Assembly (NCBI GenBank): GCA_964468645.1
Contig: CAYXUU010000017.1
Coordinates: forward strand, 34,305-98,304
DNA from: JAIOZK01 sp964468645
GTDB taxonomy: Bacteria; Bacteroidota; Bacteroidia; Bacteroidales; JAIOZK01
DNA: 64,000 nt
Direction: 5' to 3'
The notes beneath the pieces are model-generated. The model did no database searches, was not told the origin of the DNA, and was given only the letters and a program-made list of their open reading frames with translations. The stretch's first letter is position 1. Every line of letters begins with the position of its first letter. The translations under genes and the position numbers were made by a program. Positions 1 to 7,304 of the stretch are shown here, piece after piece.

Positions 1-1
1 C

Positions 2-553
2 GTAAAACTGATATATGATACCGATTCATCCTTAAACCGGAAACTGGCTGACAATATGAAAAATGCTATGCCTGCCCAACTCGGGCTTGTTAATCCTGAA
101 GGAACTGCAGGTCATAACCTTGTGGTTGATGGTTATAATACAGACGAGTTTTATCATTTCAATTTTGGCTGGGGTGGATCAGCCAATGGCTGGTACACCA
201 TGCCTCCAACAAATATTCCTTACAATCTCACGATTATTGAAGGCCTTATTATCGATATTAATAAGGAAAATATCCATGTTGGATTTGATTATTTATCACA
301 ACCTGAAAATCGTCTTATCCTTTATCCAAATCCGGCGGGTGACTATATAAAGATCATAGGAATAAATCCTGGTGAATTAAGTCATTTGAGGATTTTTGAC
401 CTTAAAGGGATTTTGGTATTTAATACTACCTCAGCGATTTATTCGGATGAAGAATTAATTATTGACATAAGTACAATTAATCCCGGTATTTATTTTATCC
501 AGGTAACTGACAGGAATGGTATTGTCACTCATTGTAATTTGATGGTAAGGTAG
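2..553 (+). CDS. C10 (streptopain-like) peptidase, C-terminal part with T9SS sorting domain
   Basis: The frame is open from the first bases of the window, so this is the 3' end of a longer gene; the ATG at 56 is internal. The segment GHNLVVDGYN followed by FYHFNFGWGGSANGWY matches the C-terminal half of the C10 cysteine peptidase fold, where the His of GH is the catalytic base; the catalytic Cys must lie upstream of the window. From about residue 95 of the visible part there is a type A sorting domain (LILYPNPAGDYIKI, then LRIFDLKG, then INPGIYFIQV) that would direct export by the type IX system and surface attachment or release. The role in the family is extracellular proteolysis; the substrate is unknown. 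It converges on the lipoate ligase gene with 26 bases between the two stops. Confidence 0.82.
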   Translation, partial: VKLIYDTDSSLNRKLADNMKNAMPAQLGLVNPEGTAGHNLVVDGYNTDEFYHFNFGWGGSANGWYTMPPTNIPYNLTIIEGLIIDINKENIHVGFDYLSQPENRLILYPNPAGDYIKIIGINPGELSHLRIFDLKGILVFNTTSAIYSDEELIIDISTINPGIYFIQVTDRNGIVTHCNLMVR

Positions 554-579
554 AATAAATTAAATAACCAGGGTTTCAA

Positions 580-1560
580 TTAAAACAAACATTCAATAAA
601 TTCGTCAGTATTGATATTAGTGAAAAACCTGAAGAGATCAACATTTGATAGCTTTTCCATGATCTGATCAGGATAATGTGCAACCCCTGTTAATAGTTTT
701 TCAAGTTCTTTAATGTTTCTCGATCCCGGAAGGGAAGTAATGATTCTCACTTTTCTCATTAAGCCTTTATCAACTTGCAAAATAACCTCCAGGGAACTTC
801 CTTTAAGTGAACTGGTTTTCCTGAAATAGTAACCCGGGGAGTAAGCATAGTTCCATTGCCATGATCTGTACCTGGTATCAGCCAGTTCCTGAATGTTTTC
901 AACATCAGTACTGCTTAATTCATAAAGGGCCACACTATTAAATTGTTGAAGGACAAGTATCTTGATATTTTCAGTAAACTCATCAAGGTTAAGCGTCTGG
1001 TTTACGATTTCTCTGATATTTCTTACTTTGCTCCTGACTGATTGGACCGATCTGTCGTGAAATCTTGCAGGATATGACTGGAGAGCTTCACTCAGATTGC
1101 TTAGATGGGATGAAAAGAGCAGTGTGCCGTGGTGCAGAACCCTGTTTTTGTAAACATGTTCTGCATTACCTGATATCTTGAGACCTTCAACCCGGATATC
1201 ATTTTTACCTTCAAAATTGGCATTTATTCCCAGACTTACAAGTGCATCAATAACAGGTTGTGTATATTTTCTGAAGTTTACCAGTTCGTTATCCTTTCCT
1301 TTCCTGATAAATGTATAATTCAGGTTTCCAGTGTCATGGTAAACAGTCCCACCTCCTGAAATCCTCCTGATTACTGGAATGTTGTTCTTCATGATATAGC
1401 CGAGATTGATCTCAGCCAGGGTATTCTGATGTTTGCCAATGATGACACTGGGTTCATTTTGCCAGAGCATGAAGATCTCTTCATCAAAGTTTTTTAGAAA
1501 ATATTCTTCTGCAGCAATGTTAAAGTATGGATCGGTTTCTTTGCGTGAAATATAGAGCAT
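580..1560 (-). CDS. lplA: Lipoate-protein ligase A
   Basis: This 326-residue cytosolic enzyme activates lipoate with ATP and attaches it to the lipoyl lysine of 2-oxoacid dehydrogenase E2 subunits or glycine cleavage H protein. The sequence shows the family signature RRISGGGTVYHDTGNLNYTF at about residues 65-84, which binds lipoate and the adenylate, and a conserved lysine in the segment GLKISGNAEHVYKNRVLHHG near residue 130. Length and a separate C-terminal accessory domain of about 80 residues fit the long bacterial LplA form. It stands alone on the minus strand, convergent with the peptidase and divergent from the lipoprotein at 1750. Assignment to the ligase rather than the octanoyltransferase (LipM) branch rests on the C-terminal domain. 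Confidence 0.9.
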   Translation of the reverse strand: MLYISRKETDPYFNIAAEEYFLKNFDEEIFMLWQNEPSVIIGKHQNTLAEINLGYIMKNNIPVIRRISGGGTVYHDTGNLNYTFIRKGKDNELVNFRKYTQPVIDALVSLGINANFEGKNDIRVEGLKISGNAEHVYKNRVLHHGTLLFSSHLSNLSEALQSYPARFHDRSVQSVRSKVRNIREIVNQTLNLDEFTENIKILVLQQFNSVALYELSSTDVENIQELADTRYRSWQWNYAYSPGYYFRKTSSLKGSSLEVILQVDKGLMRKVRIITSLPGSRNIKELEKLLTGVAHYPDQIMEKLSNVDLFRFFTNINTDEFIECLF

Positions 1561-1631
1561 TTAATTATATGATATATATTTAATGATCAGTATAAAGTTA
1601 CTAATTTTTGAAGGAAGGGAGTTTCGTAGGA

Positions 1632-1685
1632 GTTGTCAATGTTGCCAATGTTGTCGGTGTTGTTTGTATTGTTGGTGTTGTCATG
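1632..1685. repeat. Six-copy 9-bp tandem repeat
   Basis: Six imperfect copies of a 9-base unit run without interruption: GTTGTCAAT, GTTGCCAAT, GTTGTCGGT, GTTGTTTGT, ATTGTTGGT, GTTGTCATG. The array lies in the divergent gap between lplA and the lipoprotein gene and has no start or frame of its own. It differs in period from the 7-bp arrays further right. It could be a simple-sequence expansion or spacer DNA; no regulatory role can be shown. Confidence 0.75.
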
Positions 1686-1749
1686 GTTATTTTCAGTGAA
1701 TTAAAAATATTTATAGTAAAATTGTAGTTCATTAATAAAAACATTCAGA

Positions 1750-2388
1750 ATGAAGCATGTTAGGATCATATTATCATTGGTTATTATTTTATTGACTTTC
1801 AACTCCTGTGACGTTTTGCAGCAGGCTACCGAATTACATACTTTAACTAAATGCAAATTCAGGCTGAATACTGTTGAAAATATTACCCTTGCCGGTGTCG
1901 ATGTCCAGCATAAAAAAAGTTTTTCCGACCTGACCTTTCAGGATGCTGCAAAGCTTACCCAGGCTCTGCTCAGCGGTGATCTCCCTTTATCATTCATTTT
2001 GAATATAGAAGCAAAGAATCCAAACAATAAGCCTGCTGCCATGAATAAATTTGATTGGATACTGTTTATTGATGATATTGAAATGACCCGGGGAAGTACA
2101 ACAAAAAGGATTGAGATACCGGCCAACAATGGAACAGGTATCCTACCTCTTTATTTAGGTTTTGACCTGCTTGATATTTTATCTGGCGAATCAAGGGATG
2201 CAGTGTTAAATTTTGGTTTTAACCTCGCAGGGGCCGGCAATGCTCCAACCCGCATCACTGTAAAAGCTAAGCCAACAATTTATGTTTCCGGACAGTCCAT
2301 TGATTATCCTGGATATATTACCATCAATAATGATTTCTCATCTTCCAATGGAACTACTCCAACACAGAGAGGAACAATCAGGTTTTAA
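1750..2388 (+). CDS. Lipoprotein with possible LEA14/WHy-like beta domain
   Basis: The first 20 residues are a lipoprotein signal with a hydrophobic stretch and the lipobox FNSC (Cys20), so the mature 193-residue protein should be anchored to a membrane leaflet. The body alternates short beta segments; LSFILNIEAKNPNNKPAAMNKFDWILFID recalls the LEA14/WHy fold, in which a strand followed by NPN and a strand with a short turn is typical. That is an inference from pattern, not a firm family call. No enzymatic motif is seen. It is a single gene, transcribed away from lplA and towards the aconitase-family gene, with about 85 bases between the converging stops. Confidence 0.6.
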   Translation: MKHVRIILSLVIILLTFNSCDVLQQATELHTLTKCKFRLNTVENITLAGVDVQHKKSFSDLTFQDAAKLTQALLSGDLPLSFILNIEAKNPNNKPAAMNKFDWILFIDDIEMTRGSTTKRIEIPANNGTGILPLYLGFDLLDILSGESRDAVLNFGFNLAGAGNAPTRITVKAKPTIYVSGQSIDYPGYITINNDFSSSNGTTPTQRGTIRF

Positions 2389-2474
2389 TTAAAGGTACAT
2401 ACCTTAATGGTATTGAAGTAAGAGTATAAGTCGATAACCGACTACCTTAAGATTTATTATGGTCTTCCTCAATT

Positions 2475-4283
2475 CTACCCCAGCAGACCATCTTTCATGT
2501 AAATCTGCAACTGGGCGTCGTAAAACTTATCAGCATTACCTGCTTTTTCTCTGGTGACATTGAATATTTCGCCTGTCTTGAAGTTGACCTTCATGATATC
2601 ACCATCCTGAATCTCTGTGTCTGATAGCATTTCAGGATTATAAGTTAATATTGGAAATGCGGCATTGATGGCATTTCTTTCATAAATAGCGCCGTATGAT
2701 TCTGCGAGGATAGCAGATACACCCAGGGACTTGAAGCAATCAACAGCCTGCTGACGTGAACTCCCTGCACCAAAGTTTTTCCCCACCATGACGATATCAC
2801 CCGGCTGGGCTTTGAGAGCGAAATCTTCAAAACCTTCCAGGTTGTCAAATGTGTATTGCCCCATCTCCTTAATATCAGTAATGGTAAGATACCTGTTATG
2901 AAAGATCATATCTGTATCAATATCATCCTCTTCGATTTTCCAAACGCGTCCTTCGACGATGTAAGGTTTCTCTTCAGCCGTTGATTTTGATTTCTGTTCT
3001 TTTATGTCAAACAGGCCTTTCTTCTCAAAGGTAGATGCTTTTTCGGGAAGGTCATCGGGGGTTGTAATATATCCTGCAACGGCAGAGGCGGCAACAACAG
3101 CGGGCGAGGCAAGATATACTGATCCCTTTCCCTGTTTTCCGGAGAAGTTCCTGTTCCCGGTACTGATGGTAATTTCTCCCGGTCCGTTCTGGCCAACCTG
3201 CCCTGCAGCGCAACCTGCACAACCTGCATTTGAAACCAGGGCTCCGGCCTTTTTAAATGTTTCAATTAGACCTTCGTCAAGTGATTGCTTCCATACTTCA
3301 TCAGTTGAAGGTACAATTTTCAGGACAACCCCTGGAGCCACCTTTTTATCTTTGAGGATACCGGCAGCGATAGTCAAATCCTCAATCCTTCCATTGGTAC
3401 AGGAACCTATAAAAGCAGAATCGATTTTTATCCCTTTTACCTGCTCAATATCAATATCATCATGCGGATGACCCGGATTGGCAACCATTGATTTAAAACC
3501 GCTTATGTCAACATCAAATATCCTATCATATTCGGCATCAGTTCCGGCATAAACAGGATCTGACTGAATACCTGTTTTTTCTTCAAGTTCATTAAGGATT
3601 GCTATTGATGGTGGTATCATAATGATGATTGCACCCATCTCTGTTCCCATTGAGGCAACAGTTATGCGTTCATCAAGTGTCAGGGCATCGATGGCTTCAC
3701 CATACAATTCAACGGAACATTGTAATAATCTATTAGATCCGAAAATACTGAGCAAATTCAAAACAATATCTTTGGCTGTAACATTTGCAGGTCTTGTACC
3801 ATTGAAATTGATCCTGACTGATTTTGGCACTTTAAACCATACCGAACCATTGGCCCATGCCGCTGCTATATCCTGGTCACCCATTCCCTGGCCAAAAGCA
3901 CCGATGGCTCCCATAATATTTGCATGTGAATCGGTCGAGACAAAAGTGCCCCCGGGTAATATTAACCCTTTGTCAATAGCCAGATGTGTTCCTATTCCGG
4001 CATTGATATCATAAATTTTGATGTCGTTCTCACGGGCAAATTGCCTGCAATAGTGCTGGTTGGCAGCATACTTCTGGTCTGATCCGCCGGGATTGCAATC
4101 GAAGGTGAAAAATGTCCTGGAAGGATCCTCGACAGTAAGTCCGTTGTCAACGAGATTCTTAACTACGTTGGCTCCTCCAAAATCCCTTGCTACACGGGCA
4201 TCAATGAAAACATCAACAATATCACCTGGTTTGGGATGCCTGGTTTTCGAATGATTGGCTATGATTTTCTCTATTATGGTCAT
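2475..4283 (-). CDS. Aconitase-family hydro-lyase with fused large and swivel domains
   Basis: A 602-residue iron-sulfur hydro-lyase. Residues 1 to about 410 match the large subunit of the isopropylmalate/homoaconitate dehydratase group: STDSHANIMGA near 116, the cluster cysteines C295 (GSCTNGR) and C355/C358 (GCAGC), and GNRNFSGKQG near 377. A linker rich in Lys, Glu and Ser (about 411-440) joins it to a small-subunit-type swivel domain, with DIDTDMIFHNRYLT and GKNFGAGSSRQQA. In LeuCD and homoaconitase these are usually two proteins, so the chain is a fusion; classical aconitases are also one chain but about 750-900 residues. Together with the dehydrogenase upstream it could convert citrate to 2-oxoglutarate through isocitrate, but isopropylmalate, homocitrate or dimethylmalate analogues cannot be excluded. 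It is the last gene of the minus-strand group. Confidence 0.85.
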   Translation of the reverse strand: MTIIEKIIANHSKTRHPKPGDIVDVFIDARVARDFGGANVVKNLVDNGLTVEDPSRTFFTFDCNPGGSDQKYAANQHYCRQFARENDIKIYDINAGIGTHLAIDKGLILPGGTFVSTDSHANIMGAIGAFGQGMGDQDIAAAWANGSVWFKVPKSVRINFNGTRPANVTAKDIVLNLLSIFGSNRLLQCSVELYGEAIDALTLDERITVASMGTEMGAIIIMIPPSIAILNELEEKTGIQSDPVYAGTDAEYDRIFDVDISGFKSMVANPGHPHDDIDIEQVKGIKIDSAFIGSCTNGRIEDLTIAAGILKDKKVAPGVVLKIVPSTDEVWKQSLDEGLIETFKKAGALVSNAGCAGCAAGQVGQNGPGEITISTGNRNFSGKQGKGSVYLASPAVVAASAVAGYITTPDDLPEKASTFEKKGLFDIKEQKSKSTAEEKPYIVEGRVWKIEEDDIDTDMIFHNRYLTITDIKEMGQYTFDNLEGFEDFALKAQPGDIVMVGKNFGAGSSRQQAVDCFKSLGVSAILAESYGAIYERNAINAAFPILTYNPEMLSDTEIQDGDIMKVNFKTGEIFNVTREKAGNADKFYDAQLQIYMKDGLLG

Positions 4284-4337
4284 AATTGGTTGTTTTTAGT
4301 GAAATGTTTACAAATTGATAGTTGTTACTGGATACTG

Positions 4338-4469
4338 GAAGTTAGAAGTTAGAAGCTGGAAGTTAGAAGTTAGAAGCTGGAAGTTAGAAGTTAGAAGCTG
4401 GAAGTTAGATGCTCTGGGTATTGATCTTTGAGTATCCATTCAACTTGTAACTTGTAACCTGTAACTCGC
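4338..4469. repeat. Facing inverted pair of 7-bp repeat arrays
   Basis: The left part (4338-4407) is three copies of a 21-base unit built from three heptamers (GAAGTTA, GAAGTTA, GAAGCTG) plus a final GAAGTTA. The right part (4442-4469) reads AACTTGT, AACTTGT, AACCTGT, AACTCGC, close to the reverse complement of the left heptamer. The two arrays could pair into a long imperfect hairpin in the gap between the HD gene and the hydro-lyase gene. The same 7-base period recurs in other gaps up to 12.3 kb. Confidence 0.85.
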
Positions 4470-4474
4470 CACTC

Positions 4475-5026
4475 CTAAACCTGAAGTCTTTCCTTGAACG
4501 GCAAAAAGGTCATAAAATCAGCATGGTGTACAACATAAGCTTCAGTTGTCCTTTTCACCATATTACCTTCTCCGGCGTGTGTAGCGATGATATGACAAAC
4601 CTCAGGTGGTACGTCACATTCCTCAGCCAGTGATACACCTGAGAAAGGATGCCTGAGGTATTTTCCATATGTACCCTGAGCTGCAGTTCCGTTTTCATCC
4701 AGAACATATTCCAGAAGCTTACCAACATCAGCCAGGATGGCACCGGAAATTAATACATCCATGTTACATGTCAACTCACCTTTATACATTCCATTAATGG
4801 TTTCACCTGCCTGTTTTGCAATATGAACAACAGAACGCTTATGGTCCATAAAGGTAACCTTCAGATCAGGGCCACACAATAAGGTGAATGGAATTCGCCT
4901 GAGATCATCAGCCGTTAGTACACTTCGTTCAAGGGCTATCTCCCAGGTTTTTGCTGTTTTCTCCCTGAGATTTGCATCCTGTATCCATTCAAGTTCGGGC
5001 CATAATTTTAAAACTTCATCTTTCAT
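4475..5026 (-). CDS. HD-domain protein with altered HD motif
   Basis: This 183-residue protein has the layout of a small HD-domain phosphohydrolase: H62 in FMDHKRSVVH, then GAILADVGKLLEY, H126 in YLRHPFSGV, H150 in IIATHAGEG, and H167/H168-A-D170 near the end. In active members the central motif is HD, but here the His is Ala99 followed by Asp100, so one usual metal ligand is missing. It may be a weakened enzyme, use a different metal site, or serve as a binding protein. It starts only six bases after the lipoprotein stop codon and lies between the dehydrogenase and the hydro-lyase, so a link to that pathway is likely but its reaction is unknown. Confidence 0.72.
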   Translation of the reverse strand: MKDEVLKLWPELEWIQDANLREKTAKTWEIALERSVLTADDLRRIPFTLLCGPDLKVTFMDHKRSVVHIAKQAGETINGMYKGELTCNMDVLISGAILADVGKLLEYVLDENGTAAQGTYGKYLRHPFSGVSLAEECDVPPEVCHIIATHAGEGNMVKRTTEAYVVHHADFMTFLPFKERLQV

Positions 5027-5032
5027 AACTTA

Positions 5033-5665
5033 TTACTTTTTTAAAATAATTGTACATTTTCTTAATTCCTGACCGACTTCAAATAAACCGGCGAAATCAC
5101 CTTTTCTATTTAATGATTTGCCATCTTCAGATTTTATAAATTCAATCTCCTCGCATTTGACCTTTTTGATTTTACGGTCGAATGAATAGGTGAAATCAAA
5201 CTGCATCATATGCATCATTGATTGTGCCTCTGAATCCAGTGAGTCTAGCTCCGGGGCCCCAAGTTCCATAATTAGTTTCCTGCCTTTTCCATGGTATGTC
5301 TGCGGAACATCCCCTGTAGGATTATCTTTATTGAGTTCCTTGTTTTTAAAGGTTTCCGTAAGGGCATCGGTATCCTCGAAATCAAATGATATCTTCATAT
5401 ATCCATCAGCTATGTTCATTTCATACCCGAAATTACTGATCCCATCAATGTTTTCAAATGTGGTTTTCAGATCTTTCAACCCATCCATCATTCCAGTACT
5501 TTCGAGAGATTCCAGTGAATCGGATCCTATCATTGCTGTCACCGCACTGAAATCTATGGCATAAGAAGCCATTCCGGAAAAATCCTTGTTGAAATGGATG
5601 TTTTGTTTAACGGTACATGAAGCAAGTCCGATTATCAGACTGAGTATGTAAATGATTTTTCTCAT
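5033..5665 (-). CDS. Lipoprotein of unknown function
   Basis: The better start is the ATG at 5665, which gives MRKIIYILSLIIGLASC, a short lipoprotein signal with Cys17 as the lipidation site; an in-frame ATG eight codons upstream would put polar residues before it. The mature protein of about 194 residues is rich in Asp, Glu, Met and Ser. It begins KQNIHFNKDFSGMASYAIDFS, a pattern of a secreted beta-rich protein, and has no catalytic motif. I do not recognise the family. Its end lies six bases before the HD gene, so the two are probably co-transcribed with the dehydrogenase about 100 bases upstream. Confidence 0.65.
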   Translation of the reverse strand: MRKIIYILSLIIGLASCTVKQNIHFNKDFSGMASYAIDFSAVTAMIGSDSLESLESTGMMDGLKDLKTTFENIDGISNFGYEMNIADGYMKISFDFEDTDALTETFKNKELNKDNPTGDVPQTYHGKGRKLIMELGAPELDSLDSEAQSMMHMMQFDFTYSFDRKIKKVKCEEIEFIKSEDGKSLNRKGDFAGLFEVGQELRKCTIILKK

Positions 5666-5735
5666 GGTTATTCTTTTATAAGTGTTCAATTGTCCATTGC
5701 TTTATCAATGATCAAATTAACATTGTCATTCGTTT

Positions 5736-5763
5736 ACCCTCAACTCTCAACCTTCAACAGTCA
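5736..5763. repeat. Short heptamer array
   Basis: Four heptamers in a row (ACCCTCA, ACTCTCA, ACCTTCA, ACAGTCA) occupy the gap just downstream of the dehydrogenase stop codon, between it and the lipoprotein. They have the same period and base pattern as the larger arrays at 7179-7232, 10013-10071 and 12200-12307. Confidence 0.65.
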
Positions 5764-5766
5764 ATC

Positions 5767-6963
5767 CTATAGTTTTACAATAATCGCATTTGTCATTTCC
5801 ATCGTCGAGGCCGCTCCATTATCAACTACATCTGCACGTCCGGTCATCTTCATCATGTCATAGGTGCGTACTTTTCCTTCAGCAATTACCTCGGCCACAG
5901 CTTTGCGTATTCTCCCGGCAATTTCCTGCTCATCAATAAAGTCAAGCATCATACAAGCTGAAGCGATCATAGCAATAGGATTGACTATGGAAGTTGGGTA
6001 ATTTTCATATTTAGGTGCTGAACCATGTGTTGGCTCAAATACACCGATACCTGAATCAGGATTAAACTGAGCACTGCAGGCGAATCCTAAACCGCCGATA
6101 AGGCCTGCAAAACCATCTGAAACAATATCACCAAACATGTTTCCTGCTACAATAACACCGTAGTCTTCAGGATTTTTTGTGAGCCACATCATCTGTGCAT
6201 CGATATTGGTATTCCAGAGTTCAATATTCGGGTATTCTTTCTGCTGGATTTCTTTAGCCCTCTTATACATCATACCTGATGTTTCGCGAATTACATTTGG
6301 TTTTTCACAAACAGTAACAGCCTTGTATCCATATTTTTTGGCATGTTCAAAAGCAGCCCTGATTATTCTCTCAGTATATTTCTTTGTAAAAATTCTGGTT
6401 GAAACTGATAAGTCTTCTACGGGACACCATTCAAAATTCTTTTTAAATTTTGGATGTGTCATCAGGGCATCATATACCTGTTTTGGCGGATTTGACCATT
6501 CAACACCACCATACAAACCTTCGGTGTTCTGTCTGAAAATAACAACGTCAACTTCTGGTTCTTCGATGGTATTACCGGCACCTCTTCTGATAAAATTGAG
6601 GGGATTGCCAGTATAGGTTTTGCAGGGACGCATACAGATATCCAGGCCGAAATGCTGACGCAGGCCAACAATTGGACTTGAATAAACCAGTCCTTTATCG
6701 CGTAGGCCAGGATCTAATTCTTCTGCTGCTGCATCTTTGGGTTTGGAGGTGATTGCGCCAAACAGGCCAATTTTATGTTCTTCAATAAGTTTTAACGTTC
6801 TTTCTGGAAGAGGATTCCCTTCATTACACCAGAATTCCCAACCAATGTCCCCGTGCACATATTCTGCCTCAAATCCTGCTGCATCAAGTACTCTGATTGC
6901 TTCTTCCAATACGGTTTTTCCAATACCATCGCCCGGTAATGATACTATTGTTCTTTTTGCCAT
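5767..6963 (-). CDS. Isocitrate/isopropylmalate-family dehydrogenase
   Basis: A 398-residue NAD(P)-dependent beta-decarboxylating dehydrogenase. It begins with VSLPGDGIGK, typical of the fold, and shows the substrate-binding arginines near 102 and 112, FRQNTEGLYGG at 143-153, the catalytic lysine region VCEKPNVIRETSG, the metal-binding aspartates in NMFGDIVSD, and FEPTHGSAPKY for the cofactor. The usual Glu of RENTEG is Gln here. HGSAPK rather than HGTAPK favours NAD over NADP. The NTEGLY segment points to the isocitrate or homoisocitrate branch rather than LeuB. It is the promoter-proximal gene of the group with a lipoprotein, an HD protein and a fused hydro-lyase, which together suggest a citrate to 2-oxoglutarate segment; exact substrate is unproven. 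Confidence 0.87.
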   Translation of the reverse strand: MAKRTIVSLPGDGIGKTVLEEAIRVLDAAGFEAEYVHGDIGWEFWCNEGNPLPERTLKLIEEHKIGLFGAITSKPKDAAAEELDPGLRDKGLVYSSPIVGLRQHFGLDICMRPCKTYTGNPLNFIRRGAGNTIEEPEVDVVIFRQNTEGLYGGVEWSNPPKQVYDALMTHPKFKKNFEWCPVEDLSVSTRIFTKKYTERIIRAAFEHAKKYGYKAVTVCEKPNVIRETSGMMYKRAKEIQQKEYPNIELWNTNIDAQMMWLTKNPEDYGVIVAGNMFGDIVSDGFAGLIGGLGFACSAQFNPDSGIGVFEPTHGSAPKYENYPTSIVNPIAMIASACMMLDFIDEQEIAGRIRKAVAEVIAEGKVRTYDMMKMTGRADVVDNGAASTMEMTNAIIVKL

Positions 6964-7014
6964 AGCTAATTGTATTTTACTTAAGGGTTTATAATGTTAA
7001 TTTAATAAGGAAAG

Positions 7015-7045
7015 CAAAGATAATATTCGCGTCATATTCTGCAAT
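7015..7045 (-). promoter_or_regulatory. Bacteroidota-type promoter of the dehydrogenase group
   Basis: Read on the minus strand, positions 7022-7015 are TATCTTTG, a full match to the Bacteroidota -7 box TAnnTTTG, about 52 bases before the start codon at 6963. About 20 bases upstream there is only a partial -33 box (ATTG). It would drive the dehydrogenase, lipoprotein, HD and hydro-lyase genes. Confidence 0.5.
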
Positions 7046-7142
7046 GATTTCTTTGAATTTTTATTGATTCTAAGATAGTTTATGGTTGAGGGTTTCTGAT
7101 TTAAGTTCATGGTTGGCTATTATTAGTGGCATTTCTCTAACT

Positions 7143-7175
7143 AACCGCTAAGCGCATTGAAGGCGCTTAGCGGTT
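7143..7175. repeat. Perfect 13-bp hairpin between divergent promoters
   Basis: AACCGCTAAGCGC (7143-7155) and GCGCTTAGCGGTT (7163-7175) are perfect inverted copies around a 7-base loop. No T-run follows on either strand, and the site lies in the 341-bp gap between two divergently transcribed genes (6964-7304), which argues against a terminator. A weak forward heptamer array (about 7083-7120) and a clear reverse one flank it. The core GCTTAGCGC reappears at about 10001-10009 in front of another array, so it may belong to a repeat family or be an operator. The rest of the gap holds only the two promoters. Confidence 0.75.
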
Positions 7176-7178
7176 TGT

Positions 7179-7232
7179 CAACCACTCAACCCTCAACTTT
7201 CTACTCTCAACCCTAAACTCTAAACCATCAAC
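7179..7232. repeat. Heptamer array, reverse orientation
   Basis: About eight heptamers run in phase: CAACCAC, TCAACCC, TCAACTT, TCTACTC, TCAACCC, TAAACTC, TAAACCA, TCAACCA. The orientation is opposite to the weak GGTTGAG-type copies left of the hairpin, so hairpin and arrays together make a nested inverted structure. Confidence 0.7.
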
Positions 7233-7251
7233 CATATTTACTATTTTTTCC

Positions 7252-7259
7252 GATCTTTG
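7252..7259 (+). promoter_or_regulatory. Possible -7 box upstream of the CCA-adding enzyme
   Basis: GATCTTTG follows a T-rich tract and differs from TAnnTTTG at one position; it lies 45 bases before the TTG start at 7305. No good -33 box is seen at the expected distance, so this is a weak call. Confidence 0.33.
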
Positions 7260-7304
7260 CCGCTTAGAGTATTTGATAGTTAATTTTTGTAAAATTACAC
7301 TGCC

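Noticed and set aside
2429..2443. AGTCG-ATAAC-CGACT hairpin between converging genes
   Set aside because: A five-base stem without a T-run is too weak to call a terminator.
3004..3471. 155-codon plus-strand open frame opposite the hydro-lyase gene
   Set aside because: It lies wholly antisense to a strongly conserved domain, and its Ser/Pro/Phe-rich composition is that of a mirror frame.
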